Assembly: GCF_902459775.1 (NCBI RefSeq) | Contig: NZ_CABPSQ010000003.1 | Location: forward strand, 434,001 to 498,000 | Reading direction: 5' to 3' | DNA: 64,000 bases | Source: Pandoraea captiosa | GTDB taxonomy: Bacteria; Pseudomonadota; Gammaproteobacteria; Burkholderiales; Burkholderiaceae | Part shown: in pieces, positions 44,272-53,195 of the stretch | Layout: every line of letters starts with the position of its first letter | Position numbering within the stretch: the first letter of the stretch is position 1 | Position numbers and translations under genes: made by a program | The notes under the pieces: generated by a model | The model's input: only the letters and a program-made list of their open reading frames with translations | Database searches by the model: none | Told to the model about the DNA's origin: nothing

Positions 44272-45328
44272 CGACCAGCGCAAGTTCTTCCACCTCATGC
44301 TGTTCGTGGTGACGGTCGTCTTCGGATGGATTTTGTTCCCGCTGTTCGGCGCCGTGTTCTGGGGAACGATCCTCGCCGTGCTGTTCCAGCCGGTGCAGCG
44401 CCGCATGCTCGCTCGCATGCGCGGGCGCCCCAACCTCGCCGCCCTCACCACGCTGGCCCTGATTCTCCTGATCGTGATCCTGCCCCTCACGCTCGTCGTG
44501 GGCATGCTCACGCAGGAGATCAGCACGGCGCTCGTGCGCTTCAAAACCGATCTGCCGCAACTGACCGTCTCGTTCCAGCAACTGCTCGACCGCTTGCCGG
44601 CCAGCGTTCACCGCATCATGGATCTGGCCGGTGTGCAGGACGTCAATGCCATCCAGCAGCGCCTGGGAGACGGCGCGGCGCAGATCGGTCGTCTGGTCGC
44701 CGTCTACCTCGTGAGCATTGGCCAAAACACAGCCCAACTCGTCGTGAGCTTCGGCGTGATGCTCTATCTGCTGTTCTTCCTGCTGCGCGACGGTACGGTG
44801 CTCGGCGCGATGGTGCGCCGTGCGCTGCCGCTCGACGAGCGCCACAAGAGCCAGTTGATCCGACAGTTCACGACGGTCGTGCGCGCCACGGTCAAGGGCA
44901 ACATCGCCGTTGCCGTGGCACAGGGGGTACTCGGCGGCTTCATCTTCGCCGTGCTCGGAATTCAGGGATATGTACTCGCAGCCGTCGTGATGGCGTTTCT
45001 GTCACTGCTGCCGGCGGTGGGCGCCGCAGTGGTGTGGGTGCCCGTGGGAATCTGGCTGCTGCTCGCCGGGCATGTCTGGAAAGCGGTGATTCTGTTTGCG
45101 TTCTGCGGCACTATCGTGAGTCTGGTGGACAACGTACTGCGCCCGATTCTCGTGGGCAAGGACACCAAGCTGCCCGACTGGGTCGTACTGATCTCCACGC
45201 TTGGCGGCATGTCGCTTTTGGGACTGACGGGCTTCGTCATCGGGCCGCTCATCGCCGCCCTGTTCATTGCGAGCTGGAACATTTACACACGTCTGCGCGA
45301 CGACGACGATGCCGCCGATGCCGGGTGA
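44258..45328 (+). CDS. AI-2E/PerM family membrane protein
   Basis: 356 aa, seven to eight helices: an N-terminal pair (MLFVVTVVFGWILFPLFGAVFWG), a large soluble middle (about 90-150), and a C-terminal bundle with SLLPAVGAAVVWVPVGIWLLL, the family mark, and LVDNVLRPILVGK. Members have been linked to autoinducer-2 export, Na+/H+ exchange and osmolyte traffic, so function is open. GAGG ten bases before the ATG at 44258 supports the start inside the end of nhaR. This makes nhaR and this gene an operon. Confidence 0.86.
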   Translation: MSSRSDQRKFFHLMLFVVTVVFGWILFPLFGAVFWGTILAVLFQPVQRRMLARMRGRPNLAALTTLALILLIVILPLTLVVGMLTQEISTALVRFKTDLPQLTVSFQQLLDRLPASVHRIMDLAGVQDVNAIQQRLGDGAAQIGRLVAVYLVSIGQNTAQLVVSFGVMLYLLFFLLRDGTVLGAMVRRALPLDERHKSQLIRQFTTVVRATVKGNIAVAVAQGVLGGFIFAVLGIQGYVLAAVVMAFLSLLPAVGAAVVWVPVGIWLLLAGHVWKAVILFAFCGTIVSLVDNVLRPILVGKDTKLPDWVVLISTLGGMSLLGLTGFVIGPLIAALFIASWNIYTRLRDDDDAADAG

Positions 45329-45402
45329 CGCGCCCCGCATTCACACGATCTCCCGGCAACGCTCGCGCCCGCGAAAGAACGTTCGTCGGCACTGACTACC
45401 GA

Positions 45403-46989
45403 CTACTGCACCGCCTCGGCGTCCGATTGTCGGCACACCATCGCCCCAAGGTCCTCGCCAATGCGCGTCACGACCGCATCCCAGTCGCCGCGTGACGGCT
45501 GGCGGTACAAGGTCACCGACGGATACCAGTCGCTGTCGCGACGCGCCAGTTGCCAGCGCCAATCCGGCGTGAAGTTCAGCGGCACCCATACCGGCTTGCC
45601 CAACGCGCCGGCCAGATGCACGACCGCCGTGTCGACGGCAATGACCAGATCCATCTGCGCAATGACGGCCGCCGTCTCGGCGAAATCGCTCAGCTTCGCG
45701 CCAATGTCGTGTACGTTGCCGTGCGCCTTGCGGTAAGTCGCCAGTTCGGCGTGCTCGTCGTCGGTCGCATCGACCTGCAACGAATACCACTGTGCGTTCG
45801 TCGCAAACAGCGGCGCCCAGTGCTTGAGCGCGACGTCGCGGTTCGGCGGGAACGGACGCGCGCGCCATGCAAACCCGACGCGCAGCGCCCCATCGGGCCT
45901 CTCACCAAGCATCGAGCGCCAGATCATCTCTCGCCCCGGGCTTGCCCGCAGATAAGGGGATGTCGTCGCCACGTTGCCCCCTGTCCCGAGCAGATGCGGC
46001 AGGCTGAGCAGTGGCATCTGCCAGTCGAACGACGGCACCGGCATATGCTCGCCCAGCACCGTCACGCCACGCGCAAAGCCGCCCAGCAACGTCACGAGCG
46101 GCGCCTGCACCGAGAGTACGACCGTTGCGCCCATCTCCACCAGACGCGGCACGAAGCGCACGAACTGCAACGTATCGCCAAAGCCCTGCTCGCTGTAGAC
46201 GAACACCGTCTTGCCGGCGAGCGGCGCCTTGCCGTCCCACAGACGGTCGCTAAAGCGCCGCGTCTGAACGCCGTCCTGCCAGCGCCATTCGTAGTCGTGC
46301 CAGCCGTGCGCGAAGTCGCCCAGCAGCAGATTCGTCTGCGCCCGGTTGGTCCGCGCCCCCGCGTGATCGGGTGACAGTCTCACCGCTTCGTGCAGGCATT
46401 TCAGCGACTCCTCGAATGCATGCTGCTCGCGCAGCGCCACACCGAGATTGACCAGCGGGTCGGGCTGCTGCGGGGCGATGGCGTGGGCGACCCGGTAAGC
46501 GGCGATCTCGTCTTCGAAACGACCCAGCGCACCGAGCGCGCGCCCCTTGTTGAAATGCGCCTGCCACAGCGCGGGCGCCTTGGCGGCCGTGCGCTCGAAC
46601 CAGGCCAGCGCACGTGCGTTATCGCCCGCCCGCGCCCAGGTCAGGCCGATGGTATGCAGCGTGCCGATGACGTCCGGCGATTGGTGGACCGTCGCCTCGA
46701 ACAGCGCCTCGGCCCGCATCGGACGCCCGGCTTGCAGGCTCGCCATCGCAGCGTCGAAGGTCGCCTGCGCGCCGGGGCTGGGCGCGAGCGCGAGCAGACG
46801 GTCGAACGCGTCGGCTGCCGCCTCGAATGCGCTCATGCGCAGCGAGACGTAGGCAAGCCCTTCGAGGGCAGGAAGAAACTCAGGGGATTGTTTCAGAACT
46901 TGTCGTAACTCGGCGATCGCCTCGTCGAGCCGGCCGGCGGCACTCAGTTGTCGTGCACGCTCGCAACGCGCGTCTAATGGCGTCGTCAT
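45403..46989 (-). CDS. TPR protein with glycosyltransferase-like C-terminal domain
   Basis: 528 aa. Residues about 1-235 are tetratricopeptide repeats (AGRLDEAIAELRQVLKQSPEFLPALEGLA, split over 18-46, then further units up to CLHEAVRLSPDHAGARTN). The C-terminal half has GKTVFVYSEQGFGDTLQFVRF, a GT-B-like nucleotide loop, and DLVIAVDTAVVHLAGALGKPVWV, which parallels the GT9 heptosyltransferase donor site. It resembles TPR-containing glycosyltransferases used on flagellin or surface proteins. No signal peptide. ATG 46989 chosen because the frame upstream lacks TPR content. Target protein unknown. Confidence 0.84.
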   Translation of the reverse strand: MTTPLDARCERARQLSAAGRLDEAIAELRQVLKQSPEFLPALEGLAYVSLRMSAFEAAADAFDRLLALAPSPGAQATFDAAMASLQAGRPMRAEALFEATVHQSPDVIGTLHTIGLTWARAGDNARALAWFERTAAKAPALWQAHFNKGRALGALGRFEDEIAAYRVAHAIAPQQPDPLVNLGVALREQHAFEESLKCLHEAVRLSPDHAGARTNRAQTNLLLGDFAHGWHDYEWRWQDGVQTRRFSDRLWDGKAPLAGKTVFVYSEQGFGDTLQFVRFVPRLVEMGATVVLSVQAPLVTLLGGFARGVTVLGEHMPVPSFDWQMPLLSLPHLLGTGGNVATTSPYLRASPGREMIWRSMLGERPDGALRVGFAWRARPFPPNRDVALKHWAPLFATNAQWYSLQVDATDDEHAELATYRKAHGNVHDIGAKLSDFAETAAVIAQMDLVIAVDTAVVHLAGALGKPVWVPLNFTPDWRWQLARRDSDWYPSVTLYRQPSRGDWDAVVTRIGEDLGAMVCRQSDAEAVQ

Positions 46990-47539
46990 GCGGCGCATCC
47001 TTGCTTGTCTTGGAATGGGAGGGAGACGGGCCGGCAAGCCACTTATTCGCCGGAGCATGCAAGCATCCCCCACCGACAGGCGCCGTAGCCCGAGCAAGCG
47101 GTGCACACTACACGACCGCACGGCGCGAAGCAAGCCGCGGGAATTGGTCTGCGCAACGCAAATAAAGTTCACACCTTCAATGTGCCATTTTTCCCTGCGA
47201 TCGCCGCGAATGGGTGCACCGCTGCCTGAACGAATTTGCCGCGCCAGTCGCCCGCCCACTTAGCCCGCTTCGACAGGCGATTTACGCAAGCGTCGGCGTC
47301 GCGTTTTGCCTTCGGTATCACCCAACGAAACCACACCCTCCCGCAGTGCAGCATAAAAACCACAATCACGTTTCGACCGCGCCGTTTGCCAACGTCCGGC
47401 ACGCGCTTTAACATCTTTTTACGGGGCAATCTGGTAGCATCCGCTGCCGTCATCGCACGCGCGCAACGTCGCTGCCGCGCTGCACATTTGACGCTTCAGT
47501 CCTGTTGTCCGTCCGAACCCTCATCCAAACGAGGTCCTG
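46990..47539. other. 550-base divergent intergenic region, no gene supported
   Basis: This gap separates the TPR gene from the ABC permease. It is less GC-rich than its flanks, especially at 47170-47440. I see no convincing ORF, tRNA or hairpin terminator. A TAGCAT box near 47433 might serve the permease, but no -35 pairs with it at normal spacing. Confidence 0.4.
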
Positions 47540-49279
47540 ATGACGCGCGTAGCCCGTCCGTTCATCCCCGCCACCGCGCGACGCCTGCTGCCCAACCGCT
47601 GGGACTTCATTGCGTTCCCGATCATCATCGGTTTTCTGATGGTCAGCTCGTCGGGCATTCGTCAGACCTGGGCACCGCTGGCCGACCTGCATACCGAAGT
47701 CATTTCGCTGGACCCGGCCAACCTGCCCGAGTATGCGCTGCGCACGACGTTGCGGATGCTGGCCGCCATGCTCGCCTCGCTCGTCTTCACGCTCGTCTAC
47801 GGCACGCTTGCCGCCAAGAGCCGCCGCGCAGAGAAGCTGCTCGTGCCGATGCTGGACATTCTCCAGTCGGTGCCGGTGCTCGGCTACATCTCGTTTACCG
47901 TCACGTTCTTCCTCGCCCTCTTCCCGGGACGCGTGCTCGGCGCCGAATGCGCCGCCATCTTCGCGATCTTTACGAGCCAGGCGTGGAACATGACGTTCTC
48001 GTTCTACCAGTCGATGCGCACGCAGCCGCGCGACCTGTCCGAAGTCGCGGTCAACCTGCGTCTGTCCCCGTGGCAGCGCTTCTGGAAGCTCGACGTGCCG
48101 TATTCGATGCCGGGCCTCATCTGGAACATGATGATGAGCATGTCGGGCGGCTGGTTCTTCGTGGTGGCCTCCGAAGCGATCACCGTGGGCGACAAGACGG
48201 TCACGCTGCCGGGTATCGGGGCGTATCTCGCCACCGCCATCGTTCAACGCGATCTCGGTGCGGTGGGCTGGGTGATTCTGGCGATGGTCGTCGTCATCAT
48301 CATTTACGACCAGTTTCTGTTTCGCCCGATGGTCGCGTGGTCGGACAAATTCCGTCTGGAAGACACCGTCTCGCAGGCGGCCCCCGAATCCTGGGTGCTC
48401 AACGTCATTCAGCGCACGCGTGCCATTCAGCTGCTGCTGCGCCCCTTGGGCAAGCTGTTGCACACGGTGGCCCGCCTGCGCATGCCGGTCTCGCTGCCGG
48501 CCGCGATTCACTCCGAGTCCAACACCCCGCTCTCGCGCGTGATCGACTGGGTGTGGGCCGCGCTGCTCGTCGTGCTGGGCGTCTTCACCGCGTGGAAGAT
48601 CTGCACCTTCGTGCTGGCCGAAGTCGGCGGCCCGGAGATCCTGCGCGTGTTCGGCCTCGGTCTCATCACGCTCGTGCGCGTGGTCGTGCTCATCGCCATT
48701 GCCTCGGTGATCTGGGTGCCGCTGGGCGTACTGATCGGCTTGCGACCGAAGCTTGCCGAGCGCATCCAGCCGCTCGCACAGTTCCTCGCCGCCTTCCCGG
48801 CGAACCTGCTGTTCCCGATCTTCGTGGTGCTGATCGTCCACTTCCGTCTGAATGCGGACATCTGGCTCTCCCCGCTGATCGTGCTCGGCACGCAGTGGTA
48901 CATCCTGTTCAACGTGATTGCCGGCGCCACGGCGTTTCCGAACGACTTCAAGGAAGCGGCGACCAACTTCCGCATTCGCGGCTGGCAGTGGTGGCGACAG
49001 GTCATGCTGCCCGGCATCTTCCCCTATTACGTGACGGGCGCCATCACGGCCTCCGGCGGCGCATGGAACGCGTCCATCGTCTCGGAATACGTGCAATGGG
49101 GCGACGACAAGGTCGCCGCGCACGGTCTGGGCGCTTACATCGCACAAATGACGGCCGCAGGCGACTACCCGCGTATTTTGCTCGGCATTGCGGTGATGGC
49201 GCTGTTCGTCGTGCTGTTCAACCGTTTGCTGTGGCGGCCGATGTACGCCATCGCCGAAAACAAGCTTCGTCTGAATTGA
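47540..49279 (+). CDS. ABC transporter permease, two fused permease domains (NitT/TauT type)
   Basis: 579 aa, about twice the usual length. Two binding-protein-dependent permease units are in tandem. The first (about 60-270) has the EAA-like loop EVAVNLRLSPWQRFWKLDVPYSMPG (residues 168-192). The second (about 370-575) has EAATNFRIRGWQWWRQVMLPGIFPY (477-501). Around 12 helices in all. Such fusions occur in nitrate/sulfonate/bicarbonate-type importers. The ATPase gene starts 10 bases downstream; no substrate-binding protein gene is adjacent. Substrate unknown. Confidence 0.9.
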   Translation: MTRVARPFIPATARRLLPNRWDFIAFPIIIGFLMVSSSGIRQTWAPLADLHTEVISLDPANLPEYALRTTLRMLAAMLASLVFTLVYGTLAAKSRRAEKLLVPMLDILQSVPVLGYISFTVTFFLALFPGRVLGAECAAIFAIFTSQAWNMTFSFYQSMRTQPRDLSEVAVNLRLSPWQRFWKLDVPYSMPGLIWNMMMSMSGGWFFVVASEAITVGDKTVTLPGIGAYLATAIVQRDLGAVGWVILAMVVVIIIYDQFLFRPMVAWSDKFRLEDTVSQAAPESWVLNVIQRTRAIQLLLRPLGKLLHTVARLRMPVSLPAAIHSESNTPLSRVIDWVWAALLVVLGVFTAWKICTFVLAEVGGPEILRVFGLGLITLVRVVVLIAIASVIWVPLGVLIGLRPKLAERIQPLAQFLAAFPANLLFPIFVVLIVHFRLNADIWLSPLIVLGTQWYILFNVIAGATAFPNDFKEAATNFRIRGWQWWRQVMLPGIFPYYVTGAITASGGAWNASIVSEYVQWGDDKVAAHGLGAYIAQMTAAGDYPRILLGIAVMALFVVLFNRLLWRPMYAIAENKLRLN

Positions 49280-49289
49280 AGGGAACGTG

Positions 49290-50615
49290 ATGCCGAACGA
49301 TACGAACACTGGCCAACCGATCGCCGGAAAAGAGATCTTCTCGCTCGCCAACGTCAGCCGTGGTTTTCGCAAGGGCAGCGACGAGCGTCAGGTGCTCGAC
49401 GGTGTCAACCTGCAACTGCACGAAGGCGAAATCGTCGGCCTGCTGGGCCGCTCGGGTTCCGGCAAGTCGACGCTGTTGCGCATCATCGCCGGCCTGATCC
49501 AGCCCAGCTCAGGCGACATCCGGTATCTGGGACAGCCGCTCGAAGGCCCGCCCGAAGGCGTGGCGATGGTGTTCCAGACCTTTGCGCTGTTCCCGTGGCT
49601 GACGGTGCTGCAGAACGTGGAAGCCGGTCTCGAAGCGCTGGGCGTGGAGCCCAAAGAACGCCGCAAGCGCGCGCTCGCCGCGATCGACCTGATCGGTCTG
49701 GATGGCTTCGAGAACGCCTACCCGCGCGAACTATCGGGCGGCATGCGCCAACGCGTGGGCTTCGCGCGCGCGCTGGTGGTCAACCCCACGCTGCTGCTCA
49801 TGGACGAGCCGTTCTCCGCCCTCGACGTGCTGACGGCCGAAACGCTGCGTACCGATTTGCTGGACCTGTGGAGCCAGCGTCAGTTACCCATCAAGTCGAT
49901 CCTGATCGTCACGCACAACATCGAAGAAGCTGTGTTCATGTGCGACCGGATTCTCGTGCTGTCGTCGAATCCGGGCCGCGTGGTCGCGGAAATCAAGGTG
50001 CCGTTCCCGCATCGCCGCAATCGTCTCGATCCGGCCTTCCGCAAGATGGTCGACGATATCTACGCGCTGATGACCTCGCGCCGTAACGCGCACACCACGC
50101 AGAAGATGCCGCTGGAGCTGTCCAGCCCGTTGCACGAAGTCTCGACCAACCTGATGGCCGGTCTGCTCGAAGCACTGGCCGTGCCGCCCTACAACGGACG
50201 CGCCGATTTGCCGGATATCGCGCAAACGCTGCTGCTGGAGGTCGACGATCTGTTTCCCGTTGCCGAAATTCTCGATCAGCTGGGATTCGCTGAACTCAAG
50301 GAAGGTGACATTCTGCTCACACCGGCAGGCAAGCGATTCGTGGACGTGAGCACGCAGGAGCGCAAGGTCCTGTTCGCCGAGCATTTGCTGCGGCATGTGC
50401 CGCTCGCGGCAAAGATTCGGGCCGTATTGCAGGAGCGCCGTGGCCAGCGTGCGCCACGCGTGCGTTTCGAACAGGAACTGGAAGACTCGATGTCGGACGA
50501 TCTGGCGCAGGAAACGCTCGATACCGCCATCAACTGGGGGCGCTACGCCGAGATCTTCTCGTACAACGACCACACGGAAACGTTCAGTCTGGAAGACATG
50601 GAAGGCGCGTCCTGA
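49290..50615 (+). CDS. ABC transporter ATPase with C-terminal AAA-associated domain
   Basis: 441 aa. The ATPase (about 15-260) has Walker A GRSGSGKST, Q loop VFQTFALFPWL, signature LSGGMRQR, Walker B LLLMDEP and switch His in VTHNIEEA. The C-terminal 150 residues carry an AAA-associated (PF09821-like) domain: LELSSPLHEVSTNLMAGLLEALAV and LLEVDDLFPVAEILDQLGFAELKEGDI, split across 270-345, a presumed regulatory unit. GAAGGGA before the ATG at 49290 fixes the start. Works with the fused permease just upstream. Confidence 0.92.
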   Translation: MPNDTNTGQPIAGKEIFSLANVSRGFRKGSDERQVLDGVNLQLHEGEIVGLLGRSGSGKSTLLRIIAGLIQPSSGDIRYLGQPLEGPPEGVAMVFQTFALFPWLTVLQNVEAGLEALGVEPKERRKRALAAIDLIGLDGFENAYPRELSGGMRQRVGFARALVVNPTLLLMDEPFSALDVLTAETLRTDLLDLWSQRQLPIKSILIVTHNIEEAVFMCDRILVLSSNPGRVVAEIKVPFPHRRNRLDPAFRKMVDDIYALMTSRRNAHTTQKMPLELSSPLHEVSTNLMAGLLEALAVPPYNGRADLPDIAQTLLLEVDDLFPVAEILDQLGFAELKEGDILLTPAGKRFVDVSTQERKVLFAEHLLRHVPLAAKIRAVLQERRGQRAPRVRFEQELEDSMSDDLAQETLDTAINWGRYAEIFSYNDHTETFSLEDMEGAS

Positions 50616-50625
50616 TCGACGGCCA

Positions 50626-51528
50626 TCAGAACGCGTAACCCGCGCCGATCATCCAGGTCTGGTTGATGGTCTTCGAATCGGGCTCGTAAGCGGTGACGCC
50701 AGGGCCGACCTGCGTCACGCTCGAGCGGCCATACTGGAAGCGCGACCATTCGTAGCTGGCATTGATGTGGAAATTGCGCGCGACCGCGTAGTCGAGCCCG
50801 AACCCCGCGACGACGACCGGCTTGTTGCCCAACGAAAAGGTGTTCTGCGAACCGGCCAGCGTCATCGACGCACCGACCATTGCCCCGGCGCGAATGTCGG
50901 CGGTAGCCACCAGTTTCGGCGTCAACTCCATCTGCCCCATCAGCCCGCCGCCGATCACGTGGTGGCGGTAGCGTTCGTAGAAACCATAGGGATCGCGGCT
51001 ACTGTCGCGAATCCAGTCGCGGTAACTGTAGCTCACGTAAGGAATCAGTTGCGCATTCCACGTGCCCAGATGGAACGGGATGGCCTTGCCGGCCTTGAGC
51101 GTGAGGTCCGTGGCGGTCGAGCGGGTTTTCATCTGGTAGTCGGGCTGCAACACACGACCGGCGGCGTCCTGCAAATAGCCGCCATAGTCCACGTTGCCAT
51201 GCGCGACGCGCACCGATCCGCTGAAATACAGATTCGAGATGCCGAACAACTGGCGTTGTGTGGAGGCCGTCAGCGCGAAGGCGGCGGTCGTTCCTTTCTC
51301 GGAATCGCTCTTGCCCGGCCCGATGGACTCCCAGTAGTCCAGGTGTTGTGCCCCCACCCCGAGCCAGACCTGATTGTTGGCTCGCAGCATGGCTTCCTGC
51401 GCGTGGACATTGGTCGCAGACAATGCGAGCAAACCCGTAACGCCGGCGACGGCGACGAGAAGCGCGGTGCGCCTGAAGGCGACTGCGCGAAGGCCGCAAG
51501 CGATGGTGCGGCGCGTGTTCGGCGTCAT
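50626..51528 (-). CDS. outer membrane beta-barrel protein
   Basis: 300 aa. Signal peptide of about 43 residues: Arg-rich start, LLVAVAGVTGLLALSA core and cleavage at VHAQE. The mature chain alternates aromatic and polar residues in strands (VWLGVGAQHLDYWES, NLYFSGSVRVAHGNVDYGGY, WNAQLIPYVSYSYRDWI) and ends in GAGYAF with the C-terminal Phe typical of BAM substrates. Probably 10-12 strands. Family not recognised beyond porin-like barrel. GGGAGGGA before the ATG supports the start. It converges on the ABC ATPase with a 10-base gap. Confidence 0.82.
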   Translation of the reverse strand: MTPNTRRTIACGLRAVAFRRTALLVAVAGVTGLLALSATNVHAQEAMLRANNQVWLGVGAQHLDYWESIGPGKSDSEKGTTAAFALTASTQRQLFGISNLYFSGSVRVAHGNVDYGGYLQDAAGRVLQPDYQMKTRSTATDLTLKAGKAIPFHLGTWNAQLIPYVSYSYRDWIRDSSRDPYGFYERYRHHVIGGGLMGQMELTPKLVATADIRAGAMVGASMTLAGSQNTFSLGNKPVVVAGFGLDYAVARNFHINASYEWSRFQYGRSSVTQVGPGVTAYEPDSKTINQTWMIGAGYAF

Positions 51529-51656
51529 GGCACGTCCCTCCCCAGGCGTGATCGCAACGACGACTTGGAAGCGGCCATTCGCGTGGCCACCGTTTTCCGG
51601 CATTGTTTCAGCGCCCACGACGCCACGCAAGCGGGCAAATGTGGATTCTTTGTGTC

Positions 51657-51671
51657 TCTCGACAATCGAGA
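51657..51671. repeat. inverted repeat upstream of the beta-barrel gene
   Basis: TCTCGA, CAA, TCGAGA, 129 bases before the beta-barrel ATG. A possible operator for that gene; no regulator is identified. Confidence 0.35.
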
Positions 51672-51819
51672 TATCTGCACGGTCGGGCACCGGCATGGGG
51701 AATGGTCGCGGGCGGGCCGTCGCAATTGGGCAGCGCGCCCAGGTCAAGGGCGGCGGTGGGTGCTGCAAGCCGCTTTGGAACCCTTCGTCGAAACGATTCG
51801 TGGGACACAGGACCGTGTC

Positions 51820-51945
51820 AAAAAGACCACACCTATCGGTGTAGATACTGATTCGTGGTCGGTTTTGTGCGGTCGCATAATCGATTCAGAACCTGTGTGT
51901 CGTGGGCCGGGGGGCACCACGACCGTGGCTTGCGCAGGTTCTCTT
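51820..51945 (+). ncRNA. candidate structured RNA or leader with two compound hairpins
   Basis: First hairpin: GACCAC (51825-51830) with GTGGTC (51855-51860), flanked by A and T tracts, with an inner ACACC/GGTGT (51829-51842). Second: AGAACCTG (51888-51895) with CAGGTTCT (51935-51942), enclosing GTCGTGG/CCACGAC (51899-51923). Both stand in an otherwise gene-free 455-base gap and precede a 47-codon frame. Strand assignment is tentative because hairpins form on both. Confidence 0.4.
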
Positions 51946-51983
51946 TGCGGCGAAGACCGTGTACCAGATCCAGAAGGCGCAAT

Positions 51984-52127
51984 ATGAGCTACTACCATTC
52001 GAAGGAAGAAGGCCGCACGCGAGCCATCAGTTTCACCCCGGCCTACCGTTGGCGCCGCCGCGCGCTCGCCGTGACGTGCGCGGTACTTGCCGCCATGGCG
52101 TACTACGCGATGCACCACCCGAAGTAA
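51984..52127 (+). CDS. small membrane protein candidate, 47 aa
   Basis: Begins MSYYHSKEEGRTRAISFTP, then an Arg patch RWRRR and one hydrophobic helix (ALAVTCAVLAAMAYYAM), ending HHPK. Positive-inside topology would leave a very short outer tail. AGAAGG about ten bases before the ATG could be the ribosome site. The codons are GC-ending as in neighbours. No family recognised. It lies 42 bases after a compound hairpin, so it may be regulated by RNA structure. Could be a chance ORF. Confidence 0.45.
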   Translation: MSYYHSKEEGRTRAISFTPAYRWRRRALAVTCAVLAAMAYYAMHHPK

Positions 52128-52215
52128 GTTCGCAGCAGGCCGTTCCCGAACGGCCTGCGCCTTCCACGACTTCCACGTCCTCCACGCATCCTTCTACCTT
52201 GCCGGGCTTTGCCCG

Positions 52216-53193
52216 TCAGGCCGCGTTTCCCAACGCAGGCTTGTGCCAGTCGAGTGGAACGTTGGCGAGCATGTCGTCGACCATGGCGTCCAGATCGTAC
52301 GCCGGCTTCCACCCCCAGTCGTAGCGCGCATGCGTGTCGTCGAGCGTGTGCGGCCACGTCTCGGCAATCGCCTGACGGAAGTCCGGTGCGTACTTCACCG
52401 TGAAGCCCGGCACGCGACGCGCAATCGCCTCGGCCAGCGTTCTGGGATCGAAACTCACACCGGCCACGTTGTATGACGATCGCACCCGCAGCTTCGAGGC
52501 GTCGGCATTCATCAGTTCGAGCGTGGCGCGCACGGCGTCGGGCATGTAGATCATCGGCAGCGTGGCGTCTTCCTTCAGAAAGCAGGTGTACGTCTCGCCA
52601 CGGCGCGCCGCCTGGAAGATGTCGATGGCGTAGTCGGTCGTGCCGCCGCCGGGCGGTGTCTTGTAGCTGATCACGCCGGGGTAGCGCAAGCTGCGCACGT
52701 CCACTCCGAACTTCGTGAAGTAGTACTCGCACAGCCGCTCGCCCGCCTGCTTGCTGATGCCGTACATCGTCGTCGGGTCCATGATCGCCAACTGCGGCGT
52801 TTCGACGGCCGGCGTGTGCGGGCCGAACGCCGCGATCGACGACGGCCAGAACACGCGCAGTCCCTTGCCCCGGGCCTGATGCTCACGCGCCAGTTCCAGC
52901 ACGTTGAGCAGGCCGTTCATGTTGAGTGTCCACGCCTGCAGCGGACGGGTTTCACCGGTGGCCGAGAGCAGCGCCGCCAGATGGAAGATCTGCGTAATGC
53001 CGAAGCGCTCGACGAGCGCCGCCAGACGCGAGGCATCGAGCACGTCGAGCGCTTCGTAGTGCACCGGATGGCGCGACGGTCCCGGCGCAATATCCGTCGC
53101 GATCACGTTTTCCGTACCGTACTGTGCCGCAAGCGCCTCGACGAGTTCGCTGCCGATCTGCCCGTTAGCGCCAATGATGAGAATACGTTCCAT
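52216..53193 (-). CDS. tdh: NAD-dependent epimerase-type L-threonine 3-dehydrogenase
   Basis: 325 aa, extended SDR. Cofactor loop IIGANGQIGSELVEAL at the N-terminus, FHLAALLSATGE, catalytic Ser in PSSIAAFG and Tyr-Lys in YGISKQAGE. The substrate region GGGTTDYAIDIF, MPMIYMPDAVRAT-like LPMIYMPDAVRATLELM, and SYNVAGVSF are those of SDR-type Tdh. It oxidises threonine to 2-amino-3-ketobutyrate, which the next enzyme cleaves; the kbl stop is two bases upstream of this ATG. A TTG two codons earlier is possible. Confidence 0.9.
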   Translation of the reverse strand: MERILIIGANGQIGSELVEALAAQYGTENVIATDIAPGPSRHPVHYEALDVLDASRLAALVERFGITQIFHLAALLSATGETRPLQAWTLNMNGLLNVLELAREHQARGKGLRVFWPSSIAAFGPHTPAVETPQLAIMDPTTMYGISKQAGERLCEYYFTKFGVDVRSLRYPGVISYKTPPGGGTTDYAIDIFQAARRGETYTCFLKEDATLPMIYMPDAVRATLELMNADASKLRVRSSYNVAGVSFDPRTLAEAIARRVPGFTVKYAPDFRQAIAETWPHTLDDTHARYDWGWKPAYDLDAMVDDMLANVPLDWHKPALGNAA

Positions 53194-53195
53194 GA

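Noticed and set aside
46827-47263. Small plus-strand frames over the start of the TPR gene
   Set aside because: They overlap the TPR coding start and lack ribosome sites or motifs.
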